Shown: positions 45,558 through 56,939, counted from the stretch's first letter. The stretch: DNA of 64,000 nucleotides from Pseudomonas vranovensis DSM 16006 (GCF_000425805.1 NZ_KE384455.1:1-64000); one strand, 5' to 3'. Notes: generated by a model not told the origin, from the letters alone. Numbers and translations are program-made.

Positions 45558-45633
45558 GCCGGTGGTCTCCTGTTGCGTACAGCGGTCTGGTGAAAGCCGG
45601 GCATTCTACCTCAGCGTGATGCCGGTGTGCGTT

Positions 45634-46077
45634 TCAGCGGCCACGCAGCTCTTCGACGCCGCGGTTGGCCAACTGGTCGGCACGCTCGTTGCCGTGATGG
45701 CCCACATGCCCGCGCACCCACTTCCAACTCACCTTGTGTCGATTCACCTGCTCATCGAGCAGTTGCCAGAGGTCGGCGTTTTTCACCGGTTCCTTGGCAG
45801 CGGTCTTCCAGCCGCGCTTCTTCCAGTTGACCATCCACTCGGTGATGCCCTTCATCACATACTGCGAGTCGGTGACCAACAACACCTCGCATTCGCGCTT
45901 GAGCGCTTCGAGCCCCTTGATCGCAGCCATCAGCTCCATGCGATTGTTGGTGGTGTTGGGCTCGCCGCCCCACAACTCTTTCTCGACGCCCTTGCACACC
46001 ATCAGCACACCCCAGCCGCCCGGGCCGGGATTGCCCTTGCAGGCACCATCGGTAAAGATTTCGACGCTATCGCTCAT
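45634..46077 (-). CDS. rnhA: Ribonuclease HI
   Basis: 147 residues. The four metal-binding acids fall at exactly the E. coli positions: Asp10 (IFTDGACKGNPG), Glu48 (NRMELMAA), Asp70 (LLVTDSQYV) and Asp134 (NERADQLA), with the assisting His124 in GHVGHHG. It cuts the RNA strand of RNA-DNA hybrids. The start at 46077 (MSDSVEIF) fits this numbering; the frame is open to 46110. It lies 48 bases after the methyltransferase gene and 76 bases before dnaQ. Confidence 0.96.
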   Translation of the reverse strand: MSDSVEIFTDGACKGNPGPGGWGVLMVCKGVEKELWGGEPNTTNNRMELMAAIKGLEALKRECEVLLVTDSQYVMKGITEWMVNWKKRGWKTAAKEPVKNADLWQLLDEQVNRHKVSWKWVRGHVGHHGNERADQLANRGVEELRGR

Positions 46078-46125
46078 GTACAGCCTATTTAACAGTGAGG
46101 ACACCCGCACCCAAGGGGCTCGGGC

Positions 46126-46884
46126 TCAAGGTTCGGAATGGCGCCGGTTGACCTTGGCCATCGGCAATGGCAGCAGTTTGCCCATCGGCTCGCGGCGCTC
46201 CAGGCGCAGCGGTCGCAAGCCAACCACCATCTTGCGCGCCACCAGCAGGTAGACACCGCCGCCGGCACCCTGCCAGCCACCGGCAATCCGCTCCCAGCCA
46301 GCCAGGCGCTGCTGCCAGGCGGGGGACGCGAGCGGCGGACGATAGCACCCGAAGCGGCGTTTCTCCAGCGCAAAGCCCAACAGGTTGAGCCAGTCACCGA
46401 CCCGCGAAGGGGAAATGCAGCGGGCCTTGCGCAAGGCATCATGGGCGAACACGCGACGCACGCCCCAGCTGCTCCAGGGATTGATCCCGATGATCAGCAG
46501 GTGACCACCCGGACGGACGCTGCTGGCCGCTTCGCGCAACAACCCATGGGGCGAGAGGCTGAAGTCCAGGCCGTGCTGGAGCACCACCACGTCGGCCGCA
46601 TGCTCGCTCAGCGGCCAGGCCTGCTCTTCGCAGACGATCTCCACGCCCGGCAACGGCGCGCCCAGACGCACGTTGCGCTGCACCTGCGCAGCCTTGGGTG
46701 GCGCTTCGGCGCAAGGGCCGTAATGCACCAGGTAACCACCGAAGTAGCGCCCCAGTTCTTCTTCGAGCAAGCGTTGTTCTTCGTGAAGCATCAACTGCCC
46801 CAGAGGGCCGGCGAACCAGTCGCGGGCCAGGCTGATCAGCTCCAGCCACTGCGGATCGGCCTGGGCAAAGGCTTGATCGGTCAT
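46126..46884 (-). CDS. Class I SAM-dependent methyltransferase (type 11)
   Basis: 252 residues. The Rossmann core is recognisable from VVVLQHGLDFS (motif II-like, about 100), through GLLREAASSVRPGGHLLIIGINP (motif III, about 115-140). Motif I is weak. The family sits next to gloB in Pseudomonas and many proteobacteria; a substrate is not known. The start at 46884 (MTDQAFAQ) follows AGGGAGACTGC. It is divergent from gloB over 79 bases, so their promoters face each other. Confidence 0.85.
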   Translation of the reverse strand: MTDQAFAQADPQWLELISLARDWFAGPLGQLMLHEEQRLLEEELGRYFGGYLVHYGPCAEAPPKAAQVQRNVRLGAPLPGVEIVCEEQAWPLSEHAADVVVLQHGLDFSLSPHGLLREAASSVRPGGHLLIIGINPWSSWGVRRVFAHDALRKARCISPSRVGDWLNLLGFALEKRRFGCYRPPLASPAWQQRLAGWERIAGGWQGAGGGVYLLVARKMVVGLRPLRLERREPMGKLLPLPMAKVNRRHSEP

Positions 46885-46963
46885 TGCAGTCTCCCTTGAA
46901 GGTTCTCGACAGCGTGCATAGCTACTAAGATGCACCCATGTCCAACGTTTGGCGAATCGCACC

Positions 46964-47743
46964 ATGATACAGATCGATGCCCTGCCCGCTTTCACCGATA
47001 ACTACATCTGGTTGTTACAGGATTCTGCCAACCAGCGCTGTGCAGTGGTCGACCCGGGCGATGCGGCGCCGGTACTGGCCTGGCTCAAAGGCCATGCGGG
47101 GTGGCAACTGAGCGACATTCTTGTCACCCATCACCACCATGACCACGTGGGCGGTGTCGAGCAGCTCAGGGCCGCCACGGGTGCCCGGGTGTGCGGCCCC
47201 GCGCACGAGCGCATCCCCGGCCGTGACTTGGCCCTGGACGATAACGCCAGCGTGCGCGTTCTGGGCCTGGAATTCCAGATCATTGCAGTGCCCGGCCATA
47301 CCCTCGGGCACATTGCCTATTATTGTGGGCAAACTGCCACGCCACTGCTGTTCTGTGGCGACACCTTGTTTGCTGCCGGCTGCGGCCGCCTGTTCGAGGG
47401 GACGCCCGAGCAGATGCACCACTCCCTGGAGCGCCTGGCAGCGTTGCCTGCCCAGACCCTGGTGTACTGCACCCACGAATACACCCTGAGCAATCTGCGC
47501 TTTGCCAAGGCAGTGGAGCCGGAAAACCAGCACATTGCCCAACGCTTCGACGACGTTACCCAACTACGCGCACACGATCGCATCACGTTGCCCTCAACCC
47601 TGGCCCTGGAAAAGCTCACCAATCCCTTCCTGCGTACTGCCGAAACATCCGTTAAAGAAAAACTAGACGAACGGACCGGCCCGATAAACCCCACTCCAAG
47701 TGCTGTTTTTGCTGGGTTGAGGGCGTGGAAGGACAAGTTCTAA
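46964..47743 (+). CDS. gloB: Hydroxyacylglutathione hydrolase (glyoxalase II)
   Basis: 259 residues. The metallo-beta-lactamase signature THHHHDHVGG starts at residue 55 and provides the binuclear metal site, with further ligands in VPGHTLGHIAYY (about 110), CGDTLF (about 130) and CTHEYTLSNLRFA (about 170). The C-terminal HAGH domain binds glutathione thioesters. It hydrolyses S-lactoylglutathione to lactate and glutathione, the last step of methylglyoxal detoxification. ATG at 46964 gives the family start MIQIDALPAF. Confidence 0.95.
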   Translation: MIQIDALPAFTDNYIWLLQDSANQRCAVVDPGDAAPVLAWLKGHAGWQLSDILVTHHHHDHVGGVEQLRAATGARVCGPAHERIPGRDLALDDNASVRVLGLEFQIIAVPGHTLGHIAYYCGQTATPLLFCGDTLFAAGCGRLFEGTPEQMHHSLERLAALPAQTLVYCTHEYTLSNLRFAKAVEPENQHIAQRFDDVTQLRAHDRITLPSTLALEKLTNPFLRTAETSVKEKLDERTGPINPTPSAVFAGLRAWKDKF

Positions 47744-47842
47744 ACAGCCGCTGCTAGGACCCGGAAGTTCTCAAAGGTTGACCACAGGGGGGCTGCTTTC
47801 TAGAATCGCCCGACATTTTTGCCCGGAACTTTGTCCCAGCCA

Positions 47843-49261
47843 ATGTCGTCGACTAGCCGCAGAACCTTCAATTCCGTCACCCTGACGCGCCTGGCCCAAG
47901 CCAGTGCGCTGGCCCTGGCCGCCACCCTCGTGGGCTGCCAGAGCACCCGTCAGATCGACGAATCCGAGAGCGTTCGCGCGCACAACTACCAGGCGCGGAT
48001 GAAGCAAAAGCCGGTGTTCGTCCCGGTCAAGCAAGCCGAGCAGGCGCCCCAGGATGTCTGGGAACGCATGCGCCAGGGCTTCGCCCTGCAAGACGACATG
48101 GCCGTCAACCCGCGCATCGAACAACAACGCCTGTGGTTCGCCAGCAACCCCTCCTTCCTGGAGAACGCCGGCGACCGTGGCAGCCTGTACATCCATTACA
48201 TCGTCGAGCGCCTCGAAGAGCGCAACATGCCGCTGGAACTGGCCCTGCTGCCAGCCATCGAAAGCGCCTACAACCCGATGGCCTATTCGCGGGCCCATGC
48301 AGTGGGGTTGTGGCAGTTCATCCCGTCCACCGGCCGCTATTTCAACCTGCGCCAGACGCGTTTCTATGATGGTCGACGCGACATTACCGCCTCGACCAAC
48401 GCCGCACTGAACTACCTGACCCGCCTGCACGACATGTTCAACGGCGACTGGTTGCTGGCCCTGGCCGCCTACAACGCCGGCGAAGGCACGGTCAGCCGGG
48501 CCATCGAGCGCAACGAAAGGCTCGGCCTGCCGACCGATTACTGGAACCTGCCGCTGCCCCAGGAAACCCGCGACTACGTGCCCAAGCTGCTGGCCCTGTC
48601 GCAAGTGGTCATGACACCACAAGCCTATGGCGTCAACCTCAACCCGATTGCCAACGAGCCCTACTTCGAGGCCGTCGCGATCAAGGACCGCCTGGACCTG
48701 TCGCGGGTCGCGGCCCTGGCCGAGATCGACGAAGACGAGCTGTTCCAGCTCAATCCGGCGTTCAAGAAACGCATGACCGTCGACGGTCCCCAGCAACTGC
48801 TGGTACCGACCGCCAAGGCGCAACTGCTGACCGCCAGCCTGTCGAACATGAAGCCTGAAGAGCTGCTGTCGTTGCAGCCGAAAAAAGCCGTGTTCGAGGC
48901 TGCCCTGGCCGAAGCCTCGGCGCCCAAGGCAAGCCGCAACAGCCGCTACCGAGTCAAGCGTGGCGACAGCCTGGGCGCGATCGCCAGGGCCAACAAGGTC
49001 AGCGTCAAGGACCTGCAACGCTGGAACAAGCTTTCCGGTCATAGCCTCAAGGCTGGCCAGACCCTGGTGATGCAGGGTGCCCAGCCTGTCCAGGGCAAGG
49101 ACTCGAAAAAGCCTACCCAGTACAAGGTCCGCAAGGGCGACTCCCTGTACCTGGTCGCCAAGCGCTTCAACGTTGAGATGCAACACCTCAAACGCTGGAA
49201 TCCACGCAGCGGCCACGCCCTCAAGCCGGGCCAGACCCTGACCGTCTACGTACCGCATTGA
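47843..49261 (+). CDS. mltD: Membrane-bound lytic murein transglycosylase D
   Basis: 472 residues. Lipoprotein signal with lipobox TLVGC (Cys32). The SLT domain carries catalytic Glu140 in LPAIESAYNP and the conserved AVGLWQFIPSTGRYF and LALAAYNAGEGTV motifs. Two LysM domains follow at about 380-425 and 428-472 (each starting YxVKxGDS and ending AGQTL or PGQTL), binding peptidoglycan. It cleaves glycan strands leaving 1,6-anhydro ends, from the outer membrane. The start at 47843 was preferred to a TTG at 47819 in the same frame. An npp transporter operon follows. Confidence 0.94.
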   Translation: MSSTSRRTFNSVTLTRLAQASALALAATLVGCQSTRQIDESESVRAHNYQARMKQKPVFVPVKQAEQAPQDVWERMRQGFALQDDMAVNPRIEQQRLWFASNPSFLENAGDRGSLYIHYIVERLEERNMPLELALLPAIESAYNPMAYSRAHAVGLWQFIPSTGRYFNLRQTRFYDGRRDITASTNAALNYLTRLHDMFNGDWLLALAAYNAGEGTVSRAIERNERLGLPTDYWNLPLPQETRDYVPKLLALSQVVMTPQAYGVNLNPIANEPYFEAVAIKDRLDLSRVAALAEIDEDELFQLNPAFKKRMTVDGPQQLLVPTAKAQLLTASLSNMKPEELLSLQPKKAVFEAALAEASAPKASRNSRYRVKRGDSLGAIARANKVSVKDLQRWNKLSGHSLKAGQTLVMQGAQPVQGKDSKKPTQYKVRKGDSLYLVAKRFNVEMQHLKRWNPRSGHALKPGQTLTVYVPH

Positions 49262-49383
49262 GCACCCGGCGCCAGCCAATGACTGGCGCGGCATCAAGCA
49301 TCCTGGCGGCCTCTTTTTCCAGCCGATACAAGCTGTTACTGTAGTTGGAACAAAGCCCAAGCCGCCTGGATCGGATCGCCGAC

Positions 49384-51216
49384 TTGATACGTCCCCTCCT
49401 GTTGCTGTCATTCAGCCTGGCCTTGAGCTTTCCTGCGGGCGCGACAATCACCGAAAGCCACGGTTACGCCCAGTTTGGCACGCTCAAGTATCCAGCCAAA
49501 TTCACCCACTTCGACTGGGTCAATCCGCAAGCGCCCAAGGGCGGCACCTTGCGTGCCATGGCTTTTGGCACCTTCGATACCCTCAACCCCTACACCTTCA
49601 AGGGTTCAAGCCCGGTCACCACCCCTAATTTCCTGCAGTACGGGGTAAACGAGTTCAACGAAACCCTCATGGTCGGCACCGGCCAGTACGACCCCTCAGG
49701 CGACGAACCCACCTCCAGCTATGGCCTGATCGCCGGCTCGGTCGAGTACAGTGACGACCGCAGTTGGGTGGTGTTCAACCTGCGCCCTGAAGCCCGCTTT
49801 CACGACGGGCACCCGATCACCGCCGACGACGTGGCATTCTCGTACCGCACGCTGCTCAAGGAAGGTCACCCGATCTACCGCACCAACCTGCAGGAAGTGC
49901 AGCGAGTCGACATTCTCAACCCGCGCCGTATCCGTTTTGTCTTCAAGCGCGCCGGCAACCCCCTGCTGATCCTGCGCCTGGGTGAAATGCCGGTGTTGCC
50001 GGCACACTACTGGAAGGGTCGCGACTTCAAGGCCACCACCTTCGAGCCACCGCTGGGCAGTGGCCCGTACCATATCACCCAGGTCCAGCCCGGGCGCCGG
50101 CTGGTATTCGAGCGGGTCAAGGACTACTGGGGCAAGGACCTGGCCGTCAATCGCGGCAAATACAACTTCGCTAAGGTCGAGTACGAGTTCTACCGTGACG
50201 CTGCCGTGGCCTTCGAGGCGTTCAAGGCTGGCGAGTTCGATATCTACATCGAGCACCAGGCCAAGAACTGGGCCAATGGCTACAACTTCCCGGCCGTGCG
50301 TCGCGGCGAAGTGATCAAGGCGCAGATACCGCACAAGATCCCGACCCAGACCCAGGGCTTGTTCATGAACAGCCGCCGCGCTGCCTTCAGCGATGCGCGG
50401 GTACGCCAAGCCTTGAGCCTGATGCTGGATTTCGAGTGGACCAACCGCGCCCTGTTCAGCAGCGCCTACCGTCGCGCCAGCAGCTATTACCCCAACAGCG
50501 AGTTTGCTGCCAGCGGCCTGCCGGTGGGTAAGGAATGGTTGCTGCTGGCCCCCTATCGCGACCAGTTGCCCGCCGCCCTGTTCACCGAGCCTTACAAGGT
50601 CAGCCATACCGATGGCCGCGGCATCAACCGCCAGACCCTGCGCCAGGCGCTGAACCTGCTGGCCCAGGCCGGCTGGAAACTGAACGGCCAGCGCCTGCTC
50701 GACAGCCATGGCAAACCGTTGAAGCTCGAATTGCTGCTGGTTAATCCGAACCTTGAACGGATCCTGCAACCTTATGTCGAAAATCTCGCCAGCATCGGCA
50801 TCGAAGCGCGCTTGCGCACTGTCGACCGGGCCCAGTACAAACAGCGCCTGGACCAATTCGACTTCGACATGATTCTGATGACATTGAACCAGACCCTCAG
50901 TCCCGGCCTTGAACAATGGTTGTACTTTCACTCAAGCCAGGCCACGACCAAGGGCAGCAAGAACTATGCTGGCGTGAAGGACCCGGTGGTCGATCACCTG
51001 CTCGACACCCTGCTTGCCGCCCAGAGCCGCGATGAACAAGCGGCGGCGGCTCGCGCCCTGGACCGGGTATTGCTCTGGCACTACTACATGATCCCCAACT
51101 GGTACCTGGACAATCACCGCCTGGCCTACCGCAACCGGTTCGCCTTCGTCACCACGCCGCCCTATACCCTGGGGCTCAACAGCTGGTGGATAAAGCCTTC
51201 GGAGAAAGCCCAATGA
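49384..51216 (+). CDS. nppA1: Periplasmic binding protein of peptide ABC transporter, NppA1
   Basis: About 610 residues, solute-binding protein family 5. A Sec signal peptide (LLLLSFSLALSFPAGA) is followed by ESHGYAQFGTLKYPAKFTHFDWVNP, the YejA-type beginning. EARFHDGHPITADDVAFSY near 140 is the family motif. The start is uncertain: no ATG exists, TTG at 49384 (before IRPLLLL) follows a GGAT-rich stretch; TTG at 49345 is the other option. In P. aeruginosa NppA1A2BCD imports peptidyl-nucleoside antibiotics and di/tripeptides. First gene of the operon; its stop overlaps the nppA2 start. Confidence 0.85.
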   Translation: MIRPLLLLSFSLALSFPAGATITESHGYAQFGTLKYPAKFTHFDWVNPQAPKGGTLRAMAFGTFDTLNPYTFKGSSPVTTPNFLQYGVNEFNETLMVGTGQYDPSGDEPTSSYGLIAGSVEYSDDRSWVVFNLRPEARFHDGHPITADDVAFSYRTLLKEGHPIYRTNLQEVQRVDILNPRRIRFVFKRAGNPLLILRLGEMPVLPAHYWKGRDFKATTFEPPLGSGPYHITQVQPGRRLVFERVKDYWGKDLAVNRGKYNFAKVEYEFYRDAAVAFEAFKAGEFDIYIEHQAKNWANGYNFPAVRRGEVIKAQIPHKIPTQTQGLFMNSRRAAFSDARVRQALSLMLDFEWTNRALFSSAYRRASSYYPNSEFAASGLPVGKEWLLLAPYRDQLPAALFTEPYKVSHTDGRGINRQTLRQALNLLAQAGWKLNGQRLLDSHGKPLKLELLLVNPNLERILQPYVENLASIGIEARLRTVDRAQYKQRLDQFDFDMILMTLNQTLSPGLEQWLYFHSSQATTKGSKNYAGVKDPVVDHLLDTLLAAQSRDEQAAAARALDRVLLWHYYMIPNWYLDNHRLAYRNRFAFVTTPPYTLGLNSWWIKPSEKAQ

Positions 51217-53066
51217 TGTCACTGCAAAGCCTTCGCCTGAAGGCCTGCGCCTTGCTGCTGGCCTGCTTCAGTGCCCAGGCGCTGGCCGCCCCGCAACATG
51301 CCCTGACGCTGTACGACGAGGCCCCGAAATATCCGGCCAACTTCAAGCACTTCGACTACGTCAACCCGGATGCGCCCAAGGGCGGTACCTTCCGCCAGGC
51401 TGGCTTTGGCGGCTTCGACAGTCTCAACCCTTTCATCAACAAGGGTGTGCCGGCCGATGACATCTCGCTGATCTACGACACACTGATGACTCAGAGCCTG
51501 GATGAGCCGTTCACCGAGTACGGTCTGGTCGCAGGCAAGATCGAAAAGGCGCCGGACAACAGCTGGGTGCGTTTCTACCTGCGCCCCGAAGCCCGCTTTC
51601 ATGATGGCCATCCGATTCACGCCGACGATGTAGTGTTCACCTTCAACACCCTGATCAAGAGCGGCGCACCGTTGTTTCGCAACTATTACGCCGACGTTGC
51701 CGAAGTCATCGCCGAAGACCCGCAGCGCGTGCTGTTCAAGTTCAAGCACAGCAACAATCGCGAGTTGCCATTGATCCTCGGCCAGTTGCCGGTGCTGCCC
51801 AAGCACTGGTGGGAAAACCGCGAGTTCACCAAGGGCAACCTGGAAATCCCGCTGGGCAGCGGCCCTTACAAGGTTGCCGATGTCAAAGCCGGGCGCTCGA
51901 TCCGCTACGAGCGGGTCAAGGACTACTGGGGCAAGGACCTGGCCGTCAACCGCGGTTTCTATAACTTCGACGTCATGACCACCGACTACTACCGTGACAG
52001 CTCCGTGGCACTTGAGGCGCTGAAAGCCGGTCAGTTCGACTATCGCCTGGAAACCGCAGCCAAGAGCTGGGCCACCGCCTATGATGTGCCCGCCGTGCGG
52101 CAAAAACGGCTGATCCTCGAAGATCTGCCCAACGGCAACCCGACCGGCATGCAGGGCTTTGTCTACAACATCCGCCGCCCCGTATTCCAGGACGTGCGTG
52201 TACGCGAGGCGCTCAGCCTGCTGATGGACTTCGAGTGGACCAACAAACAGCTGTTCAATGGCGCCTACACCCGCACCGGCAGTTACTTTGAAAACTCGGA
52301 GATGGCCGCCCGGGGCCTGCCGGATGCCGCAGAGCTGAAAATCCTCGAACCGTTGCGCGGCAAGATTCCCGAGCAAGTGTTCACCCAGGCCTTTGCCAAC
52401 CCGGTCACCGATGGCAGTGGCATGATCCGCGAGCAACAACGCAAGGCCTACAAACTGCTGCAGGATGCCGGCTGGCGCATCGTCGACGACAAGATGGTCG
52501 ACACCCAGGGCAAGCCGGTATCCATTGAGTTCCTGCTGGCCCAGACCGAATTCGAGCGTGTCCTGCTGCCCTTCAAGCGCAACCTCGCCGACCTAGGCAT
52601 CGACCTGGTGATTCGCCGGGTCGACGTCTCCCAGTACATCAATCGCCTGCGTTCGCGTGACTTCGACATGATTGTCGGTGGCTACCCTCAGTCCAATTCG
52701 CCTGGCAACGAGCAGCGCGAGTTCTGGCAGAGTGCTGCGGCCGACAATCCCGGCAGCCGCAACTTCATCGGCTTGAAGGACCCTGCCATCGACAGCCTGG
52801 TCGAAGGCCTGATCAACGCCGACTCCAGGCAAAGCCTGATCGAGTACTGCCGTGCCCTGGACCGGGTACTGCAATGGGGCTACTACGTGATCCCCAACTG
52901 GCATATCAAGACCTGGCGGGTGGCTTACTGGAACCATATCGGTCACCCGAAGGTGTCGCCCAAGTACGACATCGGCATCAATACCTGGTGGATAAAGCCT
53001 GACGTCCAACCCGCCGTGCAACTGACACCTGCACCTGAAGCGCCACCTGCAGAAGGTGCACACTAG
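51213..53066 (+). CDS. nppA2: Periplasmic binding protein of peptide ABC transporter, NppA2
   Basis: 617 residues. Signal peptide ends at AQALAAP near residue 24. It is a clear paralogue of the preceding protein (shared KHFDYVNPDAPKGGTFR, RVKDYWGKDLAVNRG and LMDFEWTN blocks) and a tandem duplication with diverged specificity is likely. The ATGATG start overlaps the previous stop (ATGA), giving coupled translation. Its last 30 residues are a Pro/Ala-rich tail (PAVQLTPAPEAPPAEGAH), longer than in the first paralogue. Confidence 0.92.
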   Translation: MMSLQSLRLKACALLLACFSAQALAAPQHALTLYDEAPKYPANFKHFDYVNPDAPKGGTFRQAGFGGFDSLNPFINKGVPADDISLIYDTLMTQSLDEPFTEYGLVAGKIEKAPDNSWVRFYLRPEARFHDGHPIHADDVVFTFNTLIKSGAPLFRNYYADVAEVIAEDPQRVLFKFKHSNNRELPLILGQLPVLPKHWWENREFTKGNLEIPLGSGPYKVADVKAGRSIRYERVKDYWGKDLAVNRGFYNFDVMTTDYYRDSSVALEALKAGQFDYRLETAAKSWATAYDVPAVRQKRLILEDLPNGNPTGMQGFVYNIRRPVFQDVRVREALSLLMDFEWTNKQLFNGAYTRTGSYFENSEMAARGLPDAAELKILEPLRGKIPEQVFTQAFANPVTDGSGMIREQQRKAYKLLQDAGWRIVDDKMVDTQGKPVSIEFLLAQTEFERVLLPFKRNLADLGIDLVIRRVDVSQYINRLRSRDFDMIVGGYPQSNSPGNEQREFWQSAAADNPGSRNFIGLKDPAIDSLVEGLINADSRQSLIEYCRALDRVLQWGYYVIPNWHIKTWRVAYWNHIGHPKVSPKYDIGINTWWIKPDVQPAVQLTPAPEAPPAEGAH

Positions 53067-53067
53067 G

Positions 53068-54141
53068 ATGCTGGCCTATATCTTTCGCCGCCTGCTGCTG
53101 ATCATCCCGACACTGCTGGGCATCCTGATTATCAACTTCGTGATCATCCAGGCCGCCCCGGGTGGCCCGGTCGAGCAGATGATCGCCAAACTTGAAGGCT
53201 TCGAGGGCGCCACCAGTCGCATCGCCGGCGGCGGTGCCGAGGTTTCGGTAGCGGGCTCCAACTATCGGGGCGCCCAGGGACTGGACCCGGCCCTGATCAA
53301 GGAAATCGAAAAGATGTACGGTTTCGACAAGTCGGCGCCGGAACGCTTGTGGATCATGATCAAGAACTACGCCCGGCTGGACTTTGGCGACAGTTTTTTT
53401 CGCGACGCCAAGGTCATCGACCTGATCATCGAGAAGATGCCGGTGTCGATTTCCCTGGGGCTGTGGAGCACCCTGATCATGTACCTGGTCTCGATTCCCC
53501 TGGGGATTGCCAAGGCCACCCGCCACGGCAGCCATTTCGACGTCTGGACCAGCTCGGCGATCATCATCGGCTATGCCATTCCGGCGTTCCTGTTCGCCAT
53601 CCTGCTGATCGTGGTGTTCGCAGGCGGCAGCTACCTGGACTGGTTCCCACTTCGCGGCCTGACCTCCAACAACTTCGACGAGCTGAGCACCACCGGCAAG
53701 ATCCTCGACTATTTCTGGCATCTGGTTCTGCCGGTCACGGCCCTGGTGATCGGCAACTTCGCGACCATGACCCTGCTGACCAAGAACAGCTTTCTCGACG
53801 AGATCAACAAACAGTACGTGGTCACCGCCAAGGCCAAGGGGCTGAGCCCTAACCGGGTGCTCTACGGTCATGTGTTTCGCAACGCCATGCTGCTGGTGAT
53901 CGCCGGTTTCCCTTCGGCCTTCATCGGCATCTTCTTTACCGGCTCCCTGCTGATCGAGGTGATCTTCTCCCTCGACGGCCTCGGCCTGATGAGCTTCGAG
54001 GCAGCCATCAACCGCGACTACCCGGTGGTCTTCGGCACCTTGTTCATCTTCACCCTGCTGGGGCTGGTGGTGAAGCTGATCGGCGACCTGACCTACACCC
54101 TGGTCGATCCACGCATCGACTTCGCCAGCCGGGAGAACTGA
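53068..54141 (+). CDS. nppB: Peptide ABC transporter permease, YejB-like
   Basis: 357 residues with six transmembrane helices; the first helix (RRLLLIIPTLLGILIINFVI) begins at residue 5, and a large periplasmic insertion precedes the permease core. The EAA loop is seen as YVVTAKAKGLSPNRVLYGHVFRNA near residue 260, which contacts the ATPase. It forms the translocation pore with NppC. ATG at 53068 directly follows the nppA2 stop codon. Confidence 0.93.
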   Translation: MLAYIFRRLLLIIPTLLGILIINFVIIQAAPGGPVEQMIAKLEGFEGATSRIAGGGAEVSVAGSNYRGAQGLDPALIKEIEKMYGFDKSAPERLWIMIKNYARLDFGDSFFRDAKVIDLIIEKMPVSISLGLWSTLIMYLVSIPLGIAKATRHGSHFDVWTSSAIIIGYAIPAFLFAILLIVVFAGGSYLDWFPLRGLTSNNFDELSTTGKILDYFWHLVLPVTALVIGNFATMTLLTKNSFLDEINKQYVVTAKAKGLSPNRVLYGHVFRNAMLLVIAGFPSAFIGIFFTGSLLIEVIFSLDGLGLMSFEAAINRDYPVVFGTLFIFTLLGLVVKLIGDLTYTLVDPRIDFASREN

Positions 54142-54142
54142 G

Positions 54143-55162
54143 ATGAACTTGTCCCCTCTCAATCGCCGGCGCTTCGAGCGCTTCAAGGCCAATCGCCGTG
54201 GCTGGTGGTCGCTGTGGCTGTTCCTGATCCTGTTTGGTCTGAGCCTGGGCGCCGAGTTGATTGCCAACGACAAACCGCTGGCCGTTCGCTATGACGGTGA
54301 GTGGTATTTCCCGGCGCTCAAGCGCTATCCGGAAACCACTTTTGGCGGTGAGTTCCCCCTGGAAGCCAACTACAAGAGCCCTTACATCCGCGAACTGCTG
54401 GCCGCCAAGGACAGCTGGGTATTGTGGGCACCAATCCCGTTCAGCTACCAGAGCATCAACTACGACCTCAAGGTACCCGCCCCCGCACCGCCCTCGTCAC
54501 AGAACTGGCTGGGCACCGACGACCAGGGCCGCGACGTGCTCGCGCGGGTGATCTACGGCTTTCGCATCTCGGTGCTGTTCGCCCTGACCCTGACCATTCT
54601 CAGCTCGATCATCGGCGTGCTTGCCGGCGCGCTGCAGGGTTTCTACGGCGGCTGGGTAGACCTGGCCGGGCAGCGCTTCCTGGAGATCTGGTCTGGCCTG
54701 CCGGTGCTGTACCTGCTGATTATCCTCGCAAGCTTCGTCCAGCCCAACTTCTGGTGGTTGCTGGGCATCATGCTGCTGTTCTCCTGGATGAGCCTGGTGG
54801 ACGTGGTGCGCGCCGAGTTCCTGCGCGGGCGCAACCTTGAATATGTGCGGGCAGCACGTGCCCTGGGGATGCAAGATGGCCCGATCATGTTCCGCCACAT
54901 CCTGCCCAACGCCATGATCTCGACCATGACCTTCATGCCGTTCATCCTCACCGGCGCCATCGGCACTTTGACCGCCCTGGACTTTCTTGGCTTCGGCCTG
55001 CCACCGGGCGCACCGTCCCTGGGCGAGCTGGTTGCCCAGGGCAAGTCCAACCTGCAGGCACCCTGGCTGGGCATCAGCGCCTTCGCCGTGCTGGCCCTGA
55101 TGCTCAGCTTGCTGGTGTTTATCGGTGAATCCGCCCGCGATGCCTTCGACCCGAGGAAATGA
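54143..55162 (+). CDS. nppC: Peptide ABC transporter permease, YejE-like
   Basis: 339 residues. N-terminal helix (WWSLWLFLILFGLSLGAELIAND), a periplasmic segment with WYFPALKRYPETTFGGEF, then five helices. The EAA-loop EYVRAARALGMQDGPIMFRHILPNA near residue 235 is intact. It pairs with NppB. ATG is two bases after the nppB stop (TGAG-ATG). The end overlaps nothing; nppD begins one base after its stop. Confidence 0.94.
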   Translation: MNLSPLNRRRFERFKANRRGWWSLWLFLILFGLSLGAELIANDKPLAVRYDGEWYFPALKRYPETTFGGEFPLEANYKSPYIRELLAAKDSWVLWAPIPFSYQSINYDLKVPAPAPPSSQNWLGTDDQGRDVLARVIYGFRISVLFALTLTILSSIIGVLAGALQGFYGGWVDLAGQRFLEIWSGLPVLYLLIILASFVQPNFWWLLGIMLLFSWMSLVDVVRAEFLRGRNLEYVRAARALGMQDGPIMFRHILPNAMISTMTFMPFILTGAIGTLTALDFLGFGLPPGAPSLGELVAQGKSNLQAPWLGISAFAVLALMLSLLVFIGESARDAFDPRK

Positions 55163-55163
55163 C

Positions 55164-56771
<1,608 letters not shown>

Positions 56772-56789
56772 GCGCATCACCTGACGGGA

Positions 56790-56900
56790 GTAGCCGCGGC
56801 CAAGGCACGAGGCTGCAATCGACTGCAAAGCAGTGACACACCTGCCCGTTCCGGTGTTGCGGTCGTTTCACGACCGATCGCAGCCTGGCGGCAGCGGCTA
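56790..56900. repeat. Paired inverted repeat (REP/IR-like) between nppD and ppiD
   Basis: Arm one (56790-56821, from GTAGCCGCGGCC through AGGCTGCAATCG) and arm two (56874-56900, from CGATCGCAGCC through GCAGCGGCTA) are imperfect reverse complements about 50 bases apart. The sequence resembles the GTAGCCGCTGCC...GGCTGCGATCG intergenic repeats of fluorescent pseudomonads. It fills the gap between convergent genes. Confidence 0.7.
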
Positions 56901-56917
56901 AGCTCCACAGAAACAGA

Positions 56918-56939
56918 AAAGGCCGCTTGCGCGGCCTTT
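56918..56939 (-). terminator. Rho-independent terminator of ppiD
   Basis: Perfect 9-bp stem AAAGGCCGC / GCGGCCTTT with loop TTGC, 20 bases after the ppiD stop; a TTTTCTGTTT stretch follows on the minus strand. It can also act for nppD. Confidence 0.85.
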
